In this document: positions 51,451 through 60,835 of the stretch, piece after piece
How the letters are laid out: each line of letters begins with the position of its first letter
Numbering within the stretch: the first letter of the stretch is position 1
Source of the DNA: IOR16 sp963521065
Lineage (GTDB): Bacteria > Bacillota > Clostridia > Peptostreptococcales > Anaerovoracaceae
Length of the DNA stretch: 64,000 bases
NCBI GenBank assembly: GCA_963521065.1
Contig: CAUQTI010000008.1
Coordinates: 1-64,000 of the forward strand
Direction: 5' to 3'
Notes under the pieces: model-generated
Seen by the model: only the letters and a program-made list of their open reading frames with translations
Database searches by the model: none
Told to the model about the DNA's origin: nothing
Translations under genes and position numbers: made by a program

Positions 51451-51586
51451 GGTGTACCCTTAGACAGGCATTCTTTGAAATACAAAGCGCTTCGCCTGTT
51501 TTGAGTGCAAAACCCCTTAATAACAAAAATTTTGCTGTGCTACCGATCCTGCACAGTAAAATTGCGATATAGAATGGAGTGGAGAA
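51451..51586 (+). promoter_or_regulatory. Structured leader of gltX, class unknown
   Basis: The leader can form three hairpins: ACAGGC/GCCTGT with an inner CTTTG/CAAAG, then GCAAAA/TTTTGC, and CTGTGC/GCACAG around TACCGATCCT. I find no T-box sequence (TGGNACCGCG) and no recognised riboswitch core, and no obvious terminator with a T run. A regulatory role is inference. Confidence 0.45.
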
Positions 51587-53236
51587 ATGGATTATAACAA
51601 ATTAGCGAACTTACTTTTCCCTCAGGTAAAAGCAACCCCTGAGGATTACGAAAAAATTTATCCGCCTAGAGATTTACCGGAAGGTGCAAAGGTAACCAGA
51701 CTTGGTCCAAGCCCAACCGGCTTCATTCATCTCGGCAATCTTTACGGTGCATTTGCGGGTGAGCGGCTTGCGCATCAAAGCGGTGGCGTTTTCTATCTCC
51801 GTATTGAAGACACCGATGATAAACGCGAGGTACAAGGCGCGGTTCCTATGCTGATTAACGCACTGCATCATTTCGGTGTTCATTTTGACGAAGGCGCCGG
51901 TCTGAACGGAGAAACAGGCAGCTACGGCCCGTATCATCAGAGTCAGCGCGGAGAAATTTACCAATGTTTTGCGAAGCTTCTTGTTTCCAAAGGAATGGCA
52001 TATCCTTGCTTCTTAACAGAAGAGGAGATTGCAGAGATTCGGGAAGAACAGGAAAGCAAGAAACTAAACCCTGGTATTTATGGCGTCTGGGCAAAGCATA
52101 GAGACTTAAGCTTTGAAGAAATTATTGATCGCATTACTTCCGGCCAACCCTACGTCATTCGTTTTCGCTCCAATGGAAACCCTGAAAATCACTTCACAGT
52201 GATAGACGGAATCCGGGGTGAGCTGACAATGCCGGAAAATGAACAGGATGTCGTTATCTTAAAAAGAACAGGGATTCCGACTTACCATTTTGCACACGTT
52301 GTCGACGATCACCTAATGCGCACCACACACGTTGTACGCGGAGAAGAATGGCTTTCTTCCCTTCCAATCCATGTGGCACTGTTCTCTGCCTTAGAATGGG
52401 CGCTTCCGATTTACTGCCATACAACCGTTCTCATGAAAATGGAGGGTGAAACAAAAAGAAAGCTGTCGAAAAGAAAAGACCCTGAGCTTTCTTTAGAATA
52501 TTATAAACAAGAAGGATATCATCCATATGCGGTAAGAGAATACCTTCTTACGATCTTGAATTCAAACTTTGAAGAGTTTCGTTTGGCAAATCCAGAGGCT
52601 TCCATTGATGAATTTCAATTCACTACCGATAAAATGAGTAATTCCGGCACTTTGTTTGATTTAAATAAGCTGAATGACGTCAGCAAAGAGGTTTTGGCAA
52701 AGTTAAGTGCAGAAGAAATTTTCTTTTTCCTGTTACAGTGGGCAAAAGCGTATCAACCGGCACTTTCAGAGATGATGGCAGAAAAGGAAGAGCAGATGCT
52801 TCGCATCCTCTCCATCGACCGCGGCGGAGAAAAACCGCGTAAGGACCTCATTTACTGCCGCCAGATTTTTCACTTTATCAGCTATTTCTTTGATGACCAC
52901 TTTGTAATTGAAGATGAATACCCGAAAGAAGTTCCTTTTCGTGATATCAAAGAAATTCTAAACCGCTACTTTCAAGTTTATGATGCAGCAGATAATCAAG
53001 AAAGCTGGTTCGAAAAAATCCGGACGATTACATCCGAACTTGGATACGCATTAAAGCCAAAAGACTTTAAAAAAAATCCAGACCAGTATAAAGGCCATGT
53101 CGGCCATGTGAGCAATGTGATTCGACTTGCACTTACAGGGCGCACAAGTTCCCCGGATTTATGGGAAATTCAGCAGATTATGGGCTTAGATCAGGTCCGC
53201 GGCCGTATCGCACAGGCGTTTCAGGATATTGGATAA
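51587..53236 (+). CDS. gltX: Glutamyl-tRNA synthetase
   Basis: Charges tRNA-Glu. The 549-residue class I synthetase has the HIGH-type motif SPTGFIHLGNLYGAFA, IEDTDDKREVQGA, HVVRGEEWLSSLPIHVALF and the KMSKS-type motif KRKLSKRKDPELSLEYY. It is longer than E. coli GltX and belongs to the variant found in Clostridia with an about 40-residue N-terminal extension. GGAGTGGAG precedes the ATG. Whether it also charges tRNA-Gln (non-discriminating) is not shown by sequence alone. Single gene with its own promoter and terminator. Confidence 0.93.
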   Translation: MDYNKLANLLFPQVKATPEDYEKIYPPRDLPEGAKVTRLGPSPTGFIHLGNLYGAFAGERLAHQSGGVFYLRIEDTDDKREVQGAVPMLINALHHFGVHFDEGAGLNGETGSYGPYHQSQRGEIYQCFAKLLVSKGMAYPCFLTEEEIAEIREEQESKKLNPGIYGVWAKHRDLSFEEIIDRITSGQPYVIRFRSNGNPENHFTVIDGIRGELTMPENEQDVVILKRTGIPTYHFAHVVDDHLMRTTHVVRGEEWLSSLPIHVALFSALEWALPIYCHTTVLMKMEGETKRKLSKRKDPELSLEYYKQEGYHPYAVREYLLTILNSNFEEFRLANPEASIDEFQFTTDKMSNSGTLFDLNKLNDVSKEVLAKLSAEEIFFFLLQWAKAYQPALSEMMAEKEEQMLRILSIDRGGEKPRKDLIYCRQIFHFISYFFDDHFVIEDEYPKEVPFRDIKEILNRYFQVYDAADNQESWFEKIRTITSELGYALKPKDFKKNPDQYKGHVGHVSNVIRLALTGRTSSPDLWEIQQIMGLDQVRGRIAQAFQDIG

Positions 53237-53270
53237 GCTAAAAAGTAAGAGGATTATAATAATTTATCAA

Positions 53271-53305
53271 AAAAAGGTTTTATTTTTTATAAAACCTTTT
53301 TTTAT
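53271..53305 (+). terminator. Terminator of gltX
   Basis: AAAAAGGTTTTAT and ATAAAACCTTTTT form a stem with a short loop and a T-rich tail. Confidence 0.75.
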
Positions 53306-53383
53306 TTTAAGTCACAAATTCGGATCCCCGCGAATACTTTATAATACACACATATAAAATATAAAAAAAGCAGGTGATTAATA

Positions 53384-53488
53384 ATGTCAGACGGATGTGG
53401 TCTCCTACGCGGAGAAGGTATTGATACCAGTTTATTATTTTTCTTCTTGTTGCTGGTTATCATTTTCTGCAATTGCTATACAAGATAG
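53384..53488 (+). CDS. 34-residue membrane protein, YjcZ-like
   Basis: The frame begins MSDGCGLLRGEGIDTS, followed by a hydrophobic helix LLFFFLLLVIIFCNC and the end YTR. MSxGCG plus one C-terminal helix recalls YjcZ-type small spore-associated membrane proteins, but the Gly-rich middle is short. GCAGGTGAT precedes the ATG; a terminator follows. Family assignment is tentative. Confidence 0.6.
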   Translation: MSDGCGLLRGEGIDTSLLFFFLLLVIIFCNCYTR

Positions 53489-53520
53489 TCTTACATCGCG
53501 TATCAGGTAATTTGCAAAGA

Positions 53521-53559
53521 AAGGGCATTGCAAAAACGCAATGCCCTATTTCTTTTTTG
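53521..53559 (+). terminator. Terminator between the small gene and sahH
   Basis: AAGGGCATTGC-AAAAAC-GCAATGCCCT followed by ATTTCTTTTTT. Confidence 0.82.
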
Positions 53560-53572
53560 TAAAAATGAAAAG

Positions 53573-54823
53573 TTACAGATTCCAGCTGGATAAATACTTT
53601 GTCTGTTGTGCAGTAAGGCTGTCAATTTGAATGCCCCACGCTGCCAATTTTCTTTCAGCAACCAAGTTATCAATCTCCTCTGACACATCGATTACTTTAT
53701 TTTCAAGCTTCCCTCTATTTTCTAAAATATACATCGCACTTAAGCACTGTACCGCAAAACTCATATCCATAATTTCAGCCGGGTGTCCGTCCGCTGCCGC
53801 GATATTAACCAAGCGCCCCTCTGCAATGACATTTACCCATCTTCCATTCTCCAGCTTATAGCCCATAATATTGGGCCGTGTCTCTTTCTTCTCCATCGAT
53901 TTTTTCTCAAGCTCATCCATGTCAATCTCTACATTAAAATGGCCTGCATTTGCCAAAATTGCACGATTTTTCATAGTAAGCATATGCTTTACCGTAATGA
54001 CCTCGTTACAACCCGTAGCCGAAACAAAAATATCACCGCGAGGCGCTGCTTTTTCCATCGTCATAACTTCATAGCCATCCATCACTGCCTCTACGGCAGA
54101 CACCGCATCCACCTCTGTCACGATGACCCGCGCTCCCAAAGCCTTTGCACGCATCGCAATTCCTTTTGAACACCAGCCGTAGCCTCCAACTACAACTTCT
54201 TTTCCCGCAATGATTAAATTTGTATTTCGCATAATGCTGTCCCATACAGACTGCCCCGTTCCATAACGGTTATCAAACATATGCTTGCACTTTGCATCAT
54301 TGACTGCAACCATAGGAACCTTGAGTGCTCCGTCCTTTTCCATTGCCTTTAGGCGAATCACTCCTGTCGTGGTTTCTTCACAGCCGCCCCATACATCCTT
54401 TAACAAATCTGTACGCTTGTTATGAAGCATATTAATCAAATCACTGCCGTCATCAATTACGATGTTTGGGCCATGCTCCAACGCCATTTCAATATGCCGG
54501 TCATATTCTTCCGCAGTCGCTGCATGATATGCGTACACCTTCATTCCGGTTACTGCAAGGGCTGCTGCGATATCATCTTGCGTAGACAATACATTACTGC
54601 CTGTGACAGACATCTGTGCCCCTCCTGCTGCAAGCACCTCACAAAGATAAGCGGTCTTCGCCTCTAAGTGTACAGATAAAGAAATTTTTACTCCTTCAAA
54701 CGGCTTTTCCTTTTTTAATTGTTCCTCCAATCCGTTCAAAAGCGGCATATTGTTGCGAACCCACTCGATTTTCTGGCGTCCAAGCGGCGCCAAATTAAGA
54801 TCTCTGATTTCATGTTGTTTCAT
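53573..54823 (-). CDS. ahcY: Adenosylhomocysteinase (SAH hydrolase)
   Basis: Hydrolyses S-adenosylhomocysteine to homocysteine and adenosine. The 416-residue protein has IKISLSVHLEAKTAYL-like N-terminus, the substrate residues DDGSDLINMLH, GCEETTTGVIRL and NDAKCKHMFDNRYGTGQS, and the NAD motif VVGGYGWCSKGIAMRAKALG (GYGWCSKG replaces the common GYGDVGKG). SATGCNEVI and NAGHFNVEID follow. It lacks the about 40-residue insertion of the longer bacterial form, so it is the short archaeal/Thermotoga-like type. AAAGGGAG precedes the ATG. Single gene. Confidence 0.94.
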   Translation of the reverse strand: MKQHEIRDLNLAPLGRQKIEWVRNNMPLLNGLEEQLKKEKPFEGVKISLSVHLEAKTAYLCEVLAAGGAQMSVTGSNVLSTQDDIAAALAVTGMKVYAYHAATAEEYDRHIEMALEHGPNIVIDDGSDLINMLHNKRTDLLKDVWGGCEETTTGVIRLKAMEKDGALKVPMVAVNDAKCKHMFDNRYGTGQSVWDSIMRNTNLIIAGKEVVVGGYGWCSKGIAMRAKALGARVIVTEVDAVSAVEAVMDGYEVMTMEKAAPRGDIFVSATGCNEVITVKHMLTMKNRAILANAGHFNVEIDMDELEKKSMEKKETRPNIMGYKLENGRWVNVIAEGRLVNIAAADGHPAEIMDMSFAVQCLSAMYILENRGKLENKVIDVSEEIDNLVAERKLAAWGIQIDSLTAQQTKYLSSWNL

Positions 54824-54932
54824 AAAAAATCTCCCTTTATAAACGCGGTCTTTCTCAATTTGAGAGAAACACTGCTTATGTGCTATGTAAATTTACTCTG
54901 TTTCACTTTATTATACCAATCTATCCATCTTT

Positions 54933-54975
54933 TTCAAGAAAAGACTGTCGATTCACGGCAGCCTTTTCTTGAAAA
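54933..54975 (-). terminator. Terminator of the ADP-ribosylglycohydrolase operon
   Basis: TTCAAGAAAAG and CTTTTCTTGAA pair over a 20-base inner hairpin; on the minus strand it is followed by A-rich sequence and could serve both sides. Confidence 0.6.
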
Positions 54976-55004
54976 TTTTATATCTTTTTTATTTCTTCAT
55001 AAAA

Positions 55005-56066
55005 CTATGTAATCGCTTCAAGCATCTTATCCGCCCCATGTACCATTAAGTCGGATAACTCTACTTTTTGAATCCACGAAAAAGGGATTTCAAGACTCCC
55101 TGAATAGGCACCTAACAAATTACCACAGATTGCACCAATCGTATCGCTGTTCCCATCGTGATTAACAGCAAGCCATAATGCCTTTCTAAAATTATTGGGG
55201 TATTTCAGTGCACAATACACAGCCATCGCAAGGGCTTCCTCACCGCTCCAGCCTTCACCCAAAGAAGTCAAATCGGATAACTCCGCTTCTCTCAGCTCAC
55301 TGCTACCAATTCCGGTTTTCTCCTCCCTGGCAAGCGTTACCGCCAGTTTTAAGGCTTCATATGTCTCTTCGCAGCCTTCGCATTCCCTCAGTTCTGAGAA
55401 CACATCAAATACGCTCTGCTCCAAATCTTTTCCCTGAATGATGCCGGAGATAATAAAAGCGAAGCAGCCTGCCGGCAAATACCCACTTGGGCTTCCATGT
55501 GTAATTGCGCCGCTTTCACACCCGATTTTAAAGGCCATTTTAGAATCATTGTAAAAATATAATCCAATGGGAGCGGCACGCATAACCGCTCCGGAACCCT
55601 TGCTGTTATTTATCCTGTTTTTTATCGTTCCATATTTTCCATTTATACATCCAGCCAATGTTTTTAAGCTGGTCGTTCCAGGGCCTCGCCTCGCAAACAG
55701 CCCCTCCCAGTCAAGCACCTCGCCATTTAAAAGAAACTTATACGTCTCGTCTGCGAAGCTTCCGGTCTGTGTGTAGAGCCATTTTTGATACGCGTAAAAA
55801 ATGCACGGTGTATAAGCATAAATCCCTCTGTTCTTCGCCCTGGAATCTGCCCAAAGCAGCCCGTCCACAGTAAACGTCGTCAGTTGTGTATCATCTGAAA
55901 AAAGCGCTTTGTTCGATTCTTCATTAGAAAGAAGTTCGGTAATCCCCTCCATACCGTACTCTTCCCGAATCTCTGCAAGCTTCAAAAATTCTACCGGATA
56001 CCCATACGCATCTCCAACCGCACCTCCAAGCAAACATCCTCTGAAATACGCCTTACTGTTCTTCAT
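55005..56066 (-). CDS. ADP-ribosylglycohydrolase family protein
   Basis: The 353-residue protein from ATG 56064-56066 (GGGAGAA ahead) has the family motifs FRGCLLGGAVGDAYGYPVEF, SDDTQLTTFTVDGLLWA (metal-binding acidic residues) and AVNHDGNSDTIGAICGNLLGA near the C-terminus, all needed for the two-magnesium site. An ATG at 56141 overlaps the preceding stop and would add 25 residues; homologues begin near the later start. Family members remove ADP-ribose from proteins such as dinitrogenase reductase or from other ADP-ribosylated targets; the target here is unknown. Linked to the GerMN lipoprotein upstream. Confidence 0.88.
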   Translation of the reverse strand: MKNSKAYFRGCLLGGAVGDAYGYPVEFLKLAEIREEYGMEGITELLSNEESNKALFSDDTQLTTFTVDGLLWADSRAKNRGIYAYTPCIFYAYQKWLYTQTGSFADETYKFLLNGEVLDWEGLFARRGPGTTSLKTLAGCINGKYGTIKNRINNSKGSGAVMRAAPIGLYFYNDSKMAFKIGCESGAITHGSPSGYLPAGCFAFIISGIIQGKDLEQSVFDVFSELRECEGCEETYEALKLAVTLAREEKTGIGSSELREAELSDLTSLGEGWSGEEALAMAVYCALKYPNNFRKALWLAVNHDGNSDTIGAICGNLLGAYSGSLEIPFSWIQKVELSDLMVHGADKMLEAIT

Positions 56067-56140
56067 GGAGTTCTCCCTTTCGTCTTTCAAACTATGATTC
56101 TGCTGCTTCAAGTTCAAAGCACTCTCGTATTGTCCCCTCA

Positions 56141-56701
56141 TTACTCCGCAATCGTCACCGTCTTACTTCCACTTCCCGTATTTCCCAGCTTAAATGGTTT
56201 AGTGACGTCCACATGCCCCATCAAGGAGTCAGTATCCTCGCCGTCTAATGTAAATTTTACTTCCTGAATCGTATCGAAAGAATCGAGTAAGGTTAACACG
56301 ACCTGGCTGACCAAAAGCCCCTCTTCCATCGAACCTCCGCTTAAGTTCTCACTGGAAAAATCGACAACGGCCATTCCGTCTTTTGTCTTCACGCTCCGGA
56401 TTACAACATCTTGACTCAGCATTGTATCATAACCATCCAGCGGTGATTCCTTCAGCTTGGAAAGTGCTTCTGCATATACCTCCTCTGGCTTTGCCTGTAG
56501 AGAAACCTCGTATGGCTCTTGCATCTGGCTCAGCGCTTCATTCCCCGTAGCCACGTATTCATCATTTACATAGTACAGCTTTACATCATACTTTTTTACG
56601 TCCTCTGCATTTGTGTCGGCCCCTTTGCATCCTGCAGCCAAAGAAACCAGCACCGCTAAAATTATGCAAAGACTTACCATTCTCATTCTTCTATGTCTCA
56701 T
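56141..56701 (-). CDS. GerMN-domain lipoprotein
   Basis: The 186-residue protein has a lipoprotein signal (VSLCIILAVLVSLAAGC) and a GerMN domain (YDVKLYYVNDEYVATG, EEVYAEALSKLKESPLDGYD, MAVVDFSSENLSGGSMEEGL, VSQVVLTLLDSFDTIQEVKF). GerMN domains occur in spore germination and cell-envelope proteins. Its stop overlaps an ATG of the downstream gene. It follows the polysaccharide deacetylase by 52 bases, suggesting one transcript with an envelope theme. Confidence 0.9.
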   Translation of the reverse strand: MRHRRMRMVSLCIILAVLVSLAAGCKGADTNAEDVKKYDVKLYYVNDEYVATGNEALSQMQEPYEVSLQAKPEEVYAEALSKLKESPLDGYDTMLSQDVVIRSVKTKDGMAVVDFSSENLSGGSMEEGLLVSQVVLTLLDSFDTIQEVKFTLDGEDTDSLMGHVDVTKPFKLGNTGSGSKTVTIAE

Positions 56702-56753
56702 TTTCCGTTCACCCCGCTGTTTTCACAGCCCTTTCTTCTACAGTAACATTTCT

Positions 56754-58073
56754 TTATAAGTTTAAAGGCGGCCTTTCCGGGCTTATCACCTGATTGACAT
56801 CAAAATAATAAGCCTTTACTTCTTCCGGCCTCACATTCATAGTATACCCGTCCAGATTGACCCTTGGCATTACGATATTATCGCCATTTACTATGAATTT
56901 CCGACTATTACCTACAGGACAGAACAAACGATAGCCACCCTTTTCAATGATATAGCGGTACCGAGGGTCCTCATTGTTCCACGAAAATCCGAAAGGCGAT
57001 ATGTAAATATCTGTTTTACCGATATATGGCTCAATCTTTTGTTTCCATCTGTCTGTGTCATAAATGACCTGTTTCAAGGTTGCCTTGCCATCTCGAAACC
57101 ATTTGCCATTGTGCGTATAGCTATGGCATGCAAAGGTCCATCCGTTTTCTTTCATTACATCTGCAATTGCCTTTACCTGCGACTGCCATTCCGCTTCTTT
57201 TGGTAAATCATCTGTAATGCGATAGCCGAGCGCGCCCTCATATCCGGTCAATGCCATGACTCCTTTTGTCCCTCGCCATGAAAAGCTTGGGTTTTTCGTT
57301 ACGAAATCATCAAGAATCGGCATCACGTCGCCATCTCTCGTCAAAACAGTCTCTCCCTTCGGCGTAATGACTTCTGTCCACACCCTGCCATCGTTCCCAA
57401 GCACAAGCCGGTTTGCAAATCCATCCGCTTTCATGTAGTCATAATAATTGACATCATCAATGGATACAATCAAAGGAATGCGTCCCGGCGGAAGGTAGAT
57501 ATCCTTCAAGCGAACCTCTCCCGGCTTATCTGGGTTCTGTTCAAAACACTCTTGAATCGGGTATAGTATGTATCCTCGCTCATACAAAAGCGGCAGCATT
57601 TTTTTGAATTCGTCAGCCGTTGTCATCCACATATTGTATCCTTGCGCCGAATGTCCTACGTTGTCAAATGCCAGCTTTGGATACAGAATCAAGCTGTGGA
57701 AAAACACATGATGAACGGGTCCCTCATACTTCACTAATGCATTTTTTGCCTTCGTTATTTCTTCTATTTTTAATGTGATTCGGTCAGTTTCCTCTCCCGT
57801 AATCAAATCGGATTCCTCTTGCAGGCGTACTAGTGCTTCGTCGTAATAAAAGCCCTGGTACAACTGCTCCGCTTCTTTGAGCGCAAAGGAAATTCTCGCC
57901 TGTATTTTTTCCTGCTCGCCTCCCGCAAGAGAAGAAACAGGAAAACGAAAGCTAATCACGGCGAATCCAATCACAAGCAAAGACAGCACACTGCAAGCGA
58001 GCAGGTAATGCTTCCGCTGCCAATTGCGCCTTTTCAGACCTTTTTCAGATTCATTTTCTCTGTTTTGCATCAT
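56754..58073 (-). CDS. Membrane-anchored polysaccharide deacetylase
   Basis: The 439-residue protein from ATG 58073 (GGGGGAGC ahead) has a basic N-terminus and one membrane anchor (YLLACSVLSLLVIGFAVISF), a coiled region, then a NodB-type domain. The metal-binding Asp pair is VSIDDVNYYDYM and the His motif CHSYTHNGKWF; a barrel end IYISPFGFSWNNEDPRY follows. It likely removes acetyl groups from a cell-wall or exopolysaccharide. In the same orientation as the O-acylation operon upstream, about 130 bases away. Confidence 0.87.
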   Translation of the reverse strand: MMQNRENESEKGLKRRNWQRKHYLLACSVLSLLVIGFAVISFRFPVSSLAGGEQEKIQARISFALKEAEQLYQGFYYDEALVRLQEESDLITGEETDRITLKIEEITKAKNALVKYEGPVHHVFFHSLILYPKLAFDNVGHSAQGYNMWMTTADEFKKMLPLLYERGYILYPIQECFEQNPDKPGEVRLKDIYLPPGRIPLIVSIDDVNYYDYMKADGFANRLVLGNDGRVWTEVITPKGETVLTRDGDVMPILDDFVTKNPSFSWRGTKGVMALTGYEGALGYRITDDLPKEAEWQSQVKAIADVMKENGWTFACHSYTHNGKWFRDGKATLKQVIYDTDRWKQKIEPYIGKTDIYISPFGFSWNNEDPRYRYIIEKGGYRLFCPVGNSRKFIVNGDNIVMPRVNLDGYTMNVRPEEVKAYYFDVNQVISPERPPLNL

Positions 58074-58208
58074 TTTTCCGCTCCCCCATATTGCGTACAT
58101 AGACCACCATTCTGGTTTACTTCACAGCGATGCAAATTATGCGTCCCTTCCAAAATTATCTAATTTTTCTACCTGTATTATAACATAAACTTTTTCTACA
58201 TAGAAGAA

Positions 58209-59369
58209 TTAACGCACTCCATAAACAAAATTGCGGTCATTTGAGAATTGCAAAAAGCTGTATAAAAACAGTATTTCTGTTACCTTATTTTCCTGTATTG
58301 TATCATAGATTTTTCCGCGATAATAGCGAGGATCAATGACTGTAATACTTTCGTAATGACCACAGAGAAACGGGACAAAGGAGTTTGCATAAGAATCTTT
58401 AATCACCATCAAGTTCTTTCCATTTTTCACAGGCGTGTGAATACGCAGTTCCCCTGTATTTCTACCCAAAAAATAAGCATACTTATCCTTTTTCCTTAAA
58501 AAAGCATCCTCATAGATAGAATGGGTGATTCGTTTTTCTGACGGTACTTCTACAAGATAGTCCGGATTTTCTTTTAGTGACCAGGAATAAATTTCATCAG
58601 CAGCTTGTTCTGCACCAAGTGCTTTGGCTTGATTTGTTCCATAAAAGCTGTTGCTAACCAAACGTACCTGAAATGCACTTCTATCAAGTGGTGCTATCTT
58701 GTTCTTTGCTGCCCAATCACGATAGACTTCATAGGCTCCAAAGGTTGTCCAGTGGTGATCATTTCTGTAATAGATTTGGATTCCATTCTCTTTTGCTGTG
58801 GTAAGCGGCTTTATTGCGTTGACCACAAGCGTCTTCTTACTTACTTTCTCAATTTCTCTTGTCAGTGCTTCCATTTCACTCGCTTCTTCAAAGGGTGGTG
58901 TAAATTCAGGAAGTTTTTTCTTCTCTACCGTGCCCGCAGAAGGAACCAGCAGAACAGAGACTGGTATCGGTGACTCAATTTCTTTCTCTATGCGCTCTAA
59001 AAAAGAACACAGCAAAATACGGTTCGCCGTCTGTTGTTTCAAATTTGGGCGCTCCATACCAATTAGGTAACCATCCCTCCCAAAATAAACCTTCCCGTTG
59101 TCTGACTTTCCAACGGCAAGATCTGCTTTCGTTTTTATCCTCATAAAACTATCCCGAAATGGAAATTGATCCGAAGCGGATTCTTCAAAAGCCTTCATCC
59201 ATCGGCCATTTACAACTTCGCGTATCGTGAACTTTGGAAATACTGCAAGGCTGCGGTTCTCGGTCTCCGAAAATGCTTGCTGCGGCAACAGGTGATTATA
59301 AATTGAAAAACCTGTAATGAAGGCTAAAAATAGCCAAACTGTTATTCTATGATTATTGTTTTCATGCAT
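58209..59369 (-). CDS. DHHW-family (AlgX/AlgJ-like) protein
   Basis: The 386-residue protein has an N-terminal membrane anchor (ITVWLFLAFITGFSIYNHLL) and an extracytoplasmic SGNH-like domain. The name motif is YRNDHHWTTFGAYEVYRDW, with ENRSLAVFPKFTIREVVNGRW near the start and LMVIKDSYANSFVPFLCGHY carrying the likely Ser. DHHW proteins act with MBOAT transferases to O-acetylate surface glycans. It follows the MBOAT gene by 29 bases. Family function is known; the glycan acted on here is not. Confidence 0.88.
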   Translation of the reverse strand: MHENNNHRITVWLFLAFITGFSIYNHLLPQQAFSETENRSLAVFPKFTIREVVNGRWMKAFEESASDQFPFRDSFMRIKTKADLAVGKSDNGKVYFGRDGYLIGMERPNLKQQTANRILLCSFLERIEKEIESPIPVSVLLVPSAGTVEKKKLPEFTPPFEEASEMEALTREIEKVSKKTLVVNAIKPLTTAKENGIQIYYRNDHHWTTFGAYEVYRDWAAKNKIAPLDRSAFQVRLVSNSFYGTNQAKALGAEQAADEIYSWSLKENPDYLVEVPSEKRITHSIYEDAFLRKKDKYAYFLGRNTGELRIHTPVKNGKNLMVIKDSYANSFVPFLCGHYESITVIDPRYYRGKIYDTIQENKVTEILFLYSFLQFSNDRNFVYGVR

Positions 59370-59398
59370 AACATTACTCCTTCAAGCAAATCGTTACT

Positions 59399-60829
59399 TT
59401 AAAACCGAAAATATAAAAATGGATTATAGGAAGAGGATACTAAAAACGCAGTCACGAGTATTAGCAACATTACAATGCCAATGCTTTGAATTGCACCATA
59501 GGCTATATTTCTTCGCTTCGTTCCCGAAAGATACGCTCGCACTTTCTGAACTCCTCTATGCGGCAGCGATGTGACACCAATCGCCATAACAATCAGCAGC
59601 AAAAGATTGCTCTTAAGCAAATACAGCCCTTCTAAATCCACGATTGAATCTCCTGCGATTCCAAACAATGATTGCAGATATCTAAGGATTTCCTGCGGCG
59701 AATCAAAGGAGAAAATCACCCAGCTTATTACGATAAGAAAAAAAGTAATTCCATGCTGAAAAAAGGATGGCATTTTTTTCTCCCAATTCAGCAAAAATAT
59801 CTTTTCTAAAATTAAAATAATCCCAAAATAAAGACCCCAAATTACGAAGTTCCAGCTCGCTCCGTGCCAAATACCTGTCAGAGCCCATACAATTAATAAG
59901 TTTAAAATTTGACGCTTCAGCCCGGTCCGGTTTCCGCCAAGCGGAATGTAAACGTATTCCCGGAACCACGTTCCGAGTGTCATGTGCCACCGTCTCCAAA
60001 AATCTGTGATACTCTTTGCCGTATACGGGTAGTTGAAATTTTCCGGAAATGTAAAACCAAACATCTTGCCTAATCCGATTGCCATATCAGAATAGCCAGA
60101 GAAATCAAAGTAAATCTGAAAGGTAAACATCAGGATACCAATCCAAGCGGATAAAACGGAAACGCCACCTGCTTGCATCCCTCCTATTTGGGAAAAAACC
60201 AAGCCGGCATAGTTCGCCAACAATACTTTTTTAGACAGCCCGCAGATAAAACGCAATACACCCTCTGAAAACAGTCCCCAAGATTCTTCTCGGTGCTCTA
60301 ATTGCACTGCAATATCCGAAAACCTCACAATCGGGCCCGCAATCAGCTGTGGAAACAGTGCAACGTAGGTCCCAAAGTGAATCAAACTTTTTTGAACCTC
60401 AACCTTACCTCTGTAAAGATCAATTAAATAGGACATCGCCTGAAAGGTATAAAAAGAAATGCCAAGCGGAAGAGGCAGCGCCAGCTGTGCGATATCCATA
60501 TGAAAGAAATAATTGATATTCTCAATTAAAAAATCCGCATATTTAAAGAAGCCTAACAAGCCAATATTCACAGCAACGGCAAAAAAGAGCCAAACCTTTG
60601 GCTCTTTTTCGTTTTTCTTTCGTTTTGCAGCATCTAAACGCAATCCTAAAATAAAGTTGCATAAAATAGAAAAAAACATTAGAAAAACGTAAATTGGTTC
60701 GCCCCATGCATAAAAAATGAGGCTTAGAAAAAAAAGAACCCCATTTCTCCCATTTTTAGGAATCATATAGTAGAATAAGATTGTCAGCGGTAAAAAATAA
60801 AATAAAAATACAATGCTGGAAAAAACCAT
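59399..60829 (-). CDS. MBOAT O-acyltransferase (AlgI/DltB type)
   Basis: The 476-residue membrane protein has about 11 hydrophobic segments. The N-terminus MVFSSIVFLFYFLPLTILFY and the conserved FWRRWHMTLGTWFREYVYIP and ALTGIWHGASWNFVIWGLYF blocks, the latter with the catalytic His, are the AlgI signature. It transfers acyl groups across the membrane to extracellular acceptors. CGGAGTAAAG lies at the end of the upstream DUF4358 gene, indicating coupling. Confidence 0.94.
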   Translation of the reverse strand: MVFSSIVFLFYFLPLTILFYYMIPKNGRNGVLFFLSLIFYAWGEPIYVFLMFFSILCNFILGLRLDAAKRKKNEKEPKVWLFFAVAVNIGLLGFFKYADFLIENINYFFHMDIAQLALPLPLGISFYTFQAMSYLIDLYRGKVEVQKSLIHFGTYVALFPQLIAGPIVRFSDIAVQLEHREESWGLFSEGVLRFICGLSKKVLLANYAGLVFSQIGGMQAGGVSVLSAWIGILMFTFQIYFDFSGYSDMAIGLGKMFGFTFPENFNYPYTAKSITDFWRRWHMTLGTWFREYVYIPLGGNRTGLKRQILNLLIVWALTGIWHGASWNFVIWGLYFGIILILEKIFLLNWEKKMPSFFQHGITFFLIVISWVIFSFDSPQEILRYLQSLFGIAGDSIVDLEGLYLLKSNLLLLIVMAIGVTSLPHRGVQKVRAYLSGTKRRNIAYGAIQSIGIVMLLILVTAFLVSSSYNPFLYFRF

Positions 60830-60835
60830 ATTTCT

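Noticed and set aside
51451..51586. T-box riboswitch before gltX
   Set aside because: No TGGNACCGCG element and no terminator/antiterminator pair; TACCGATCC in a hairpin loop is only a weak resemblance.
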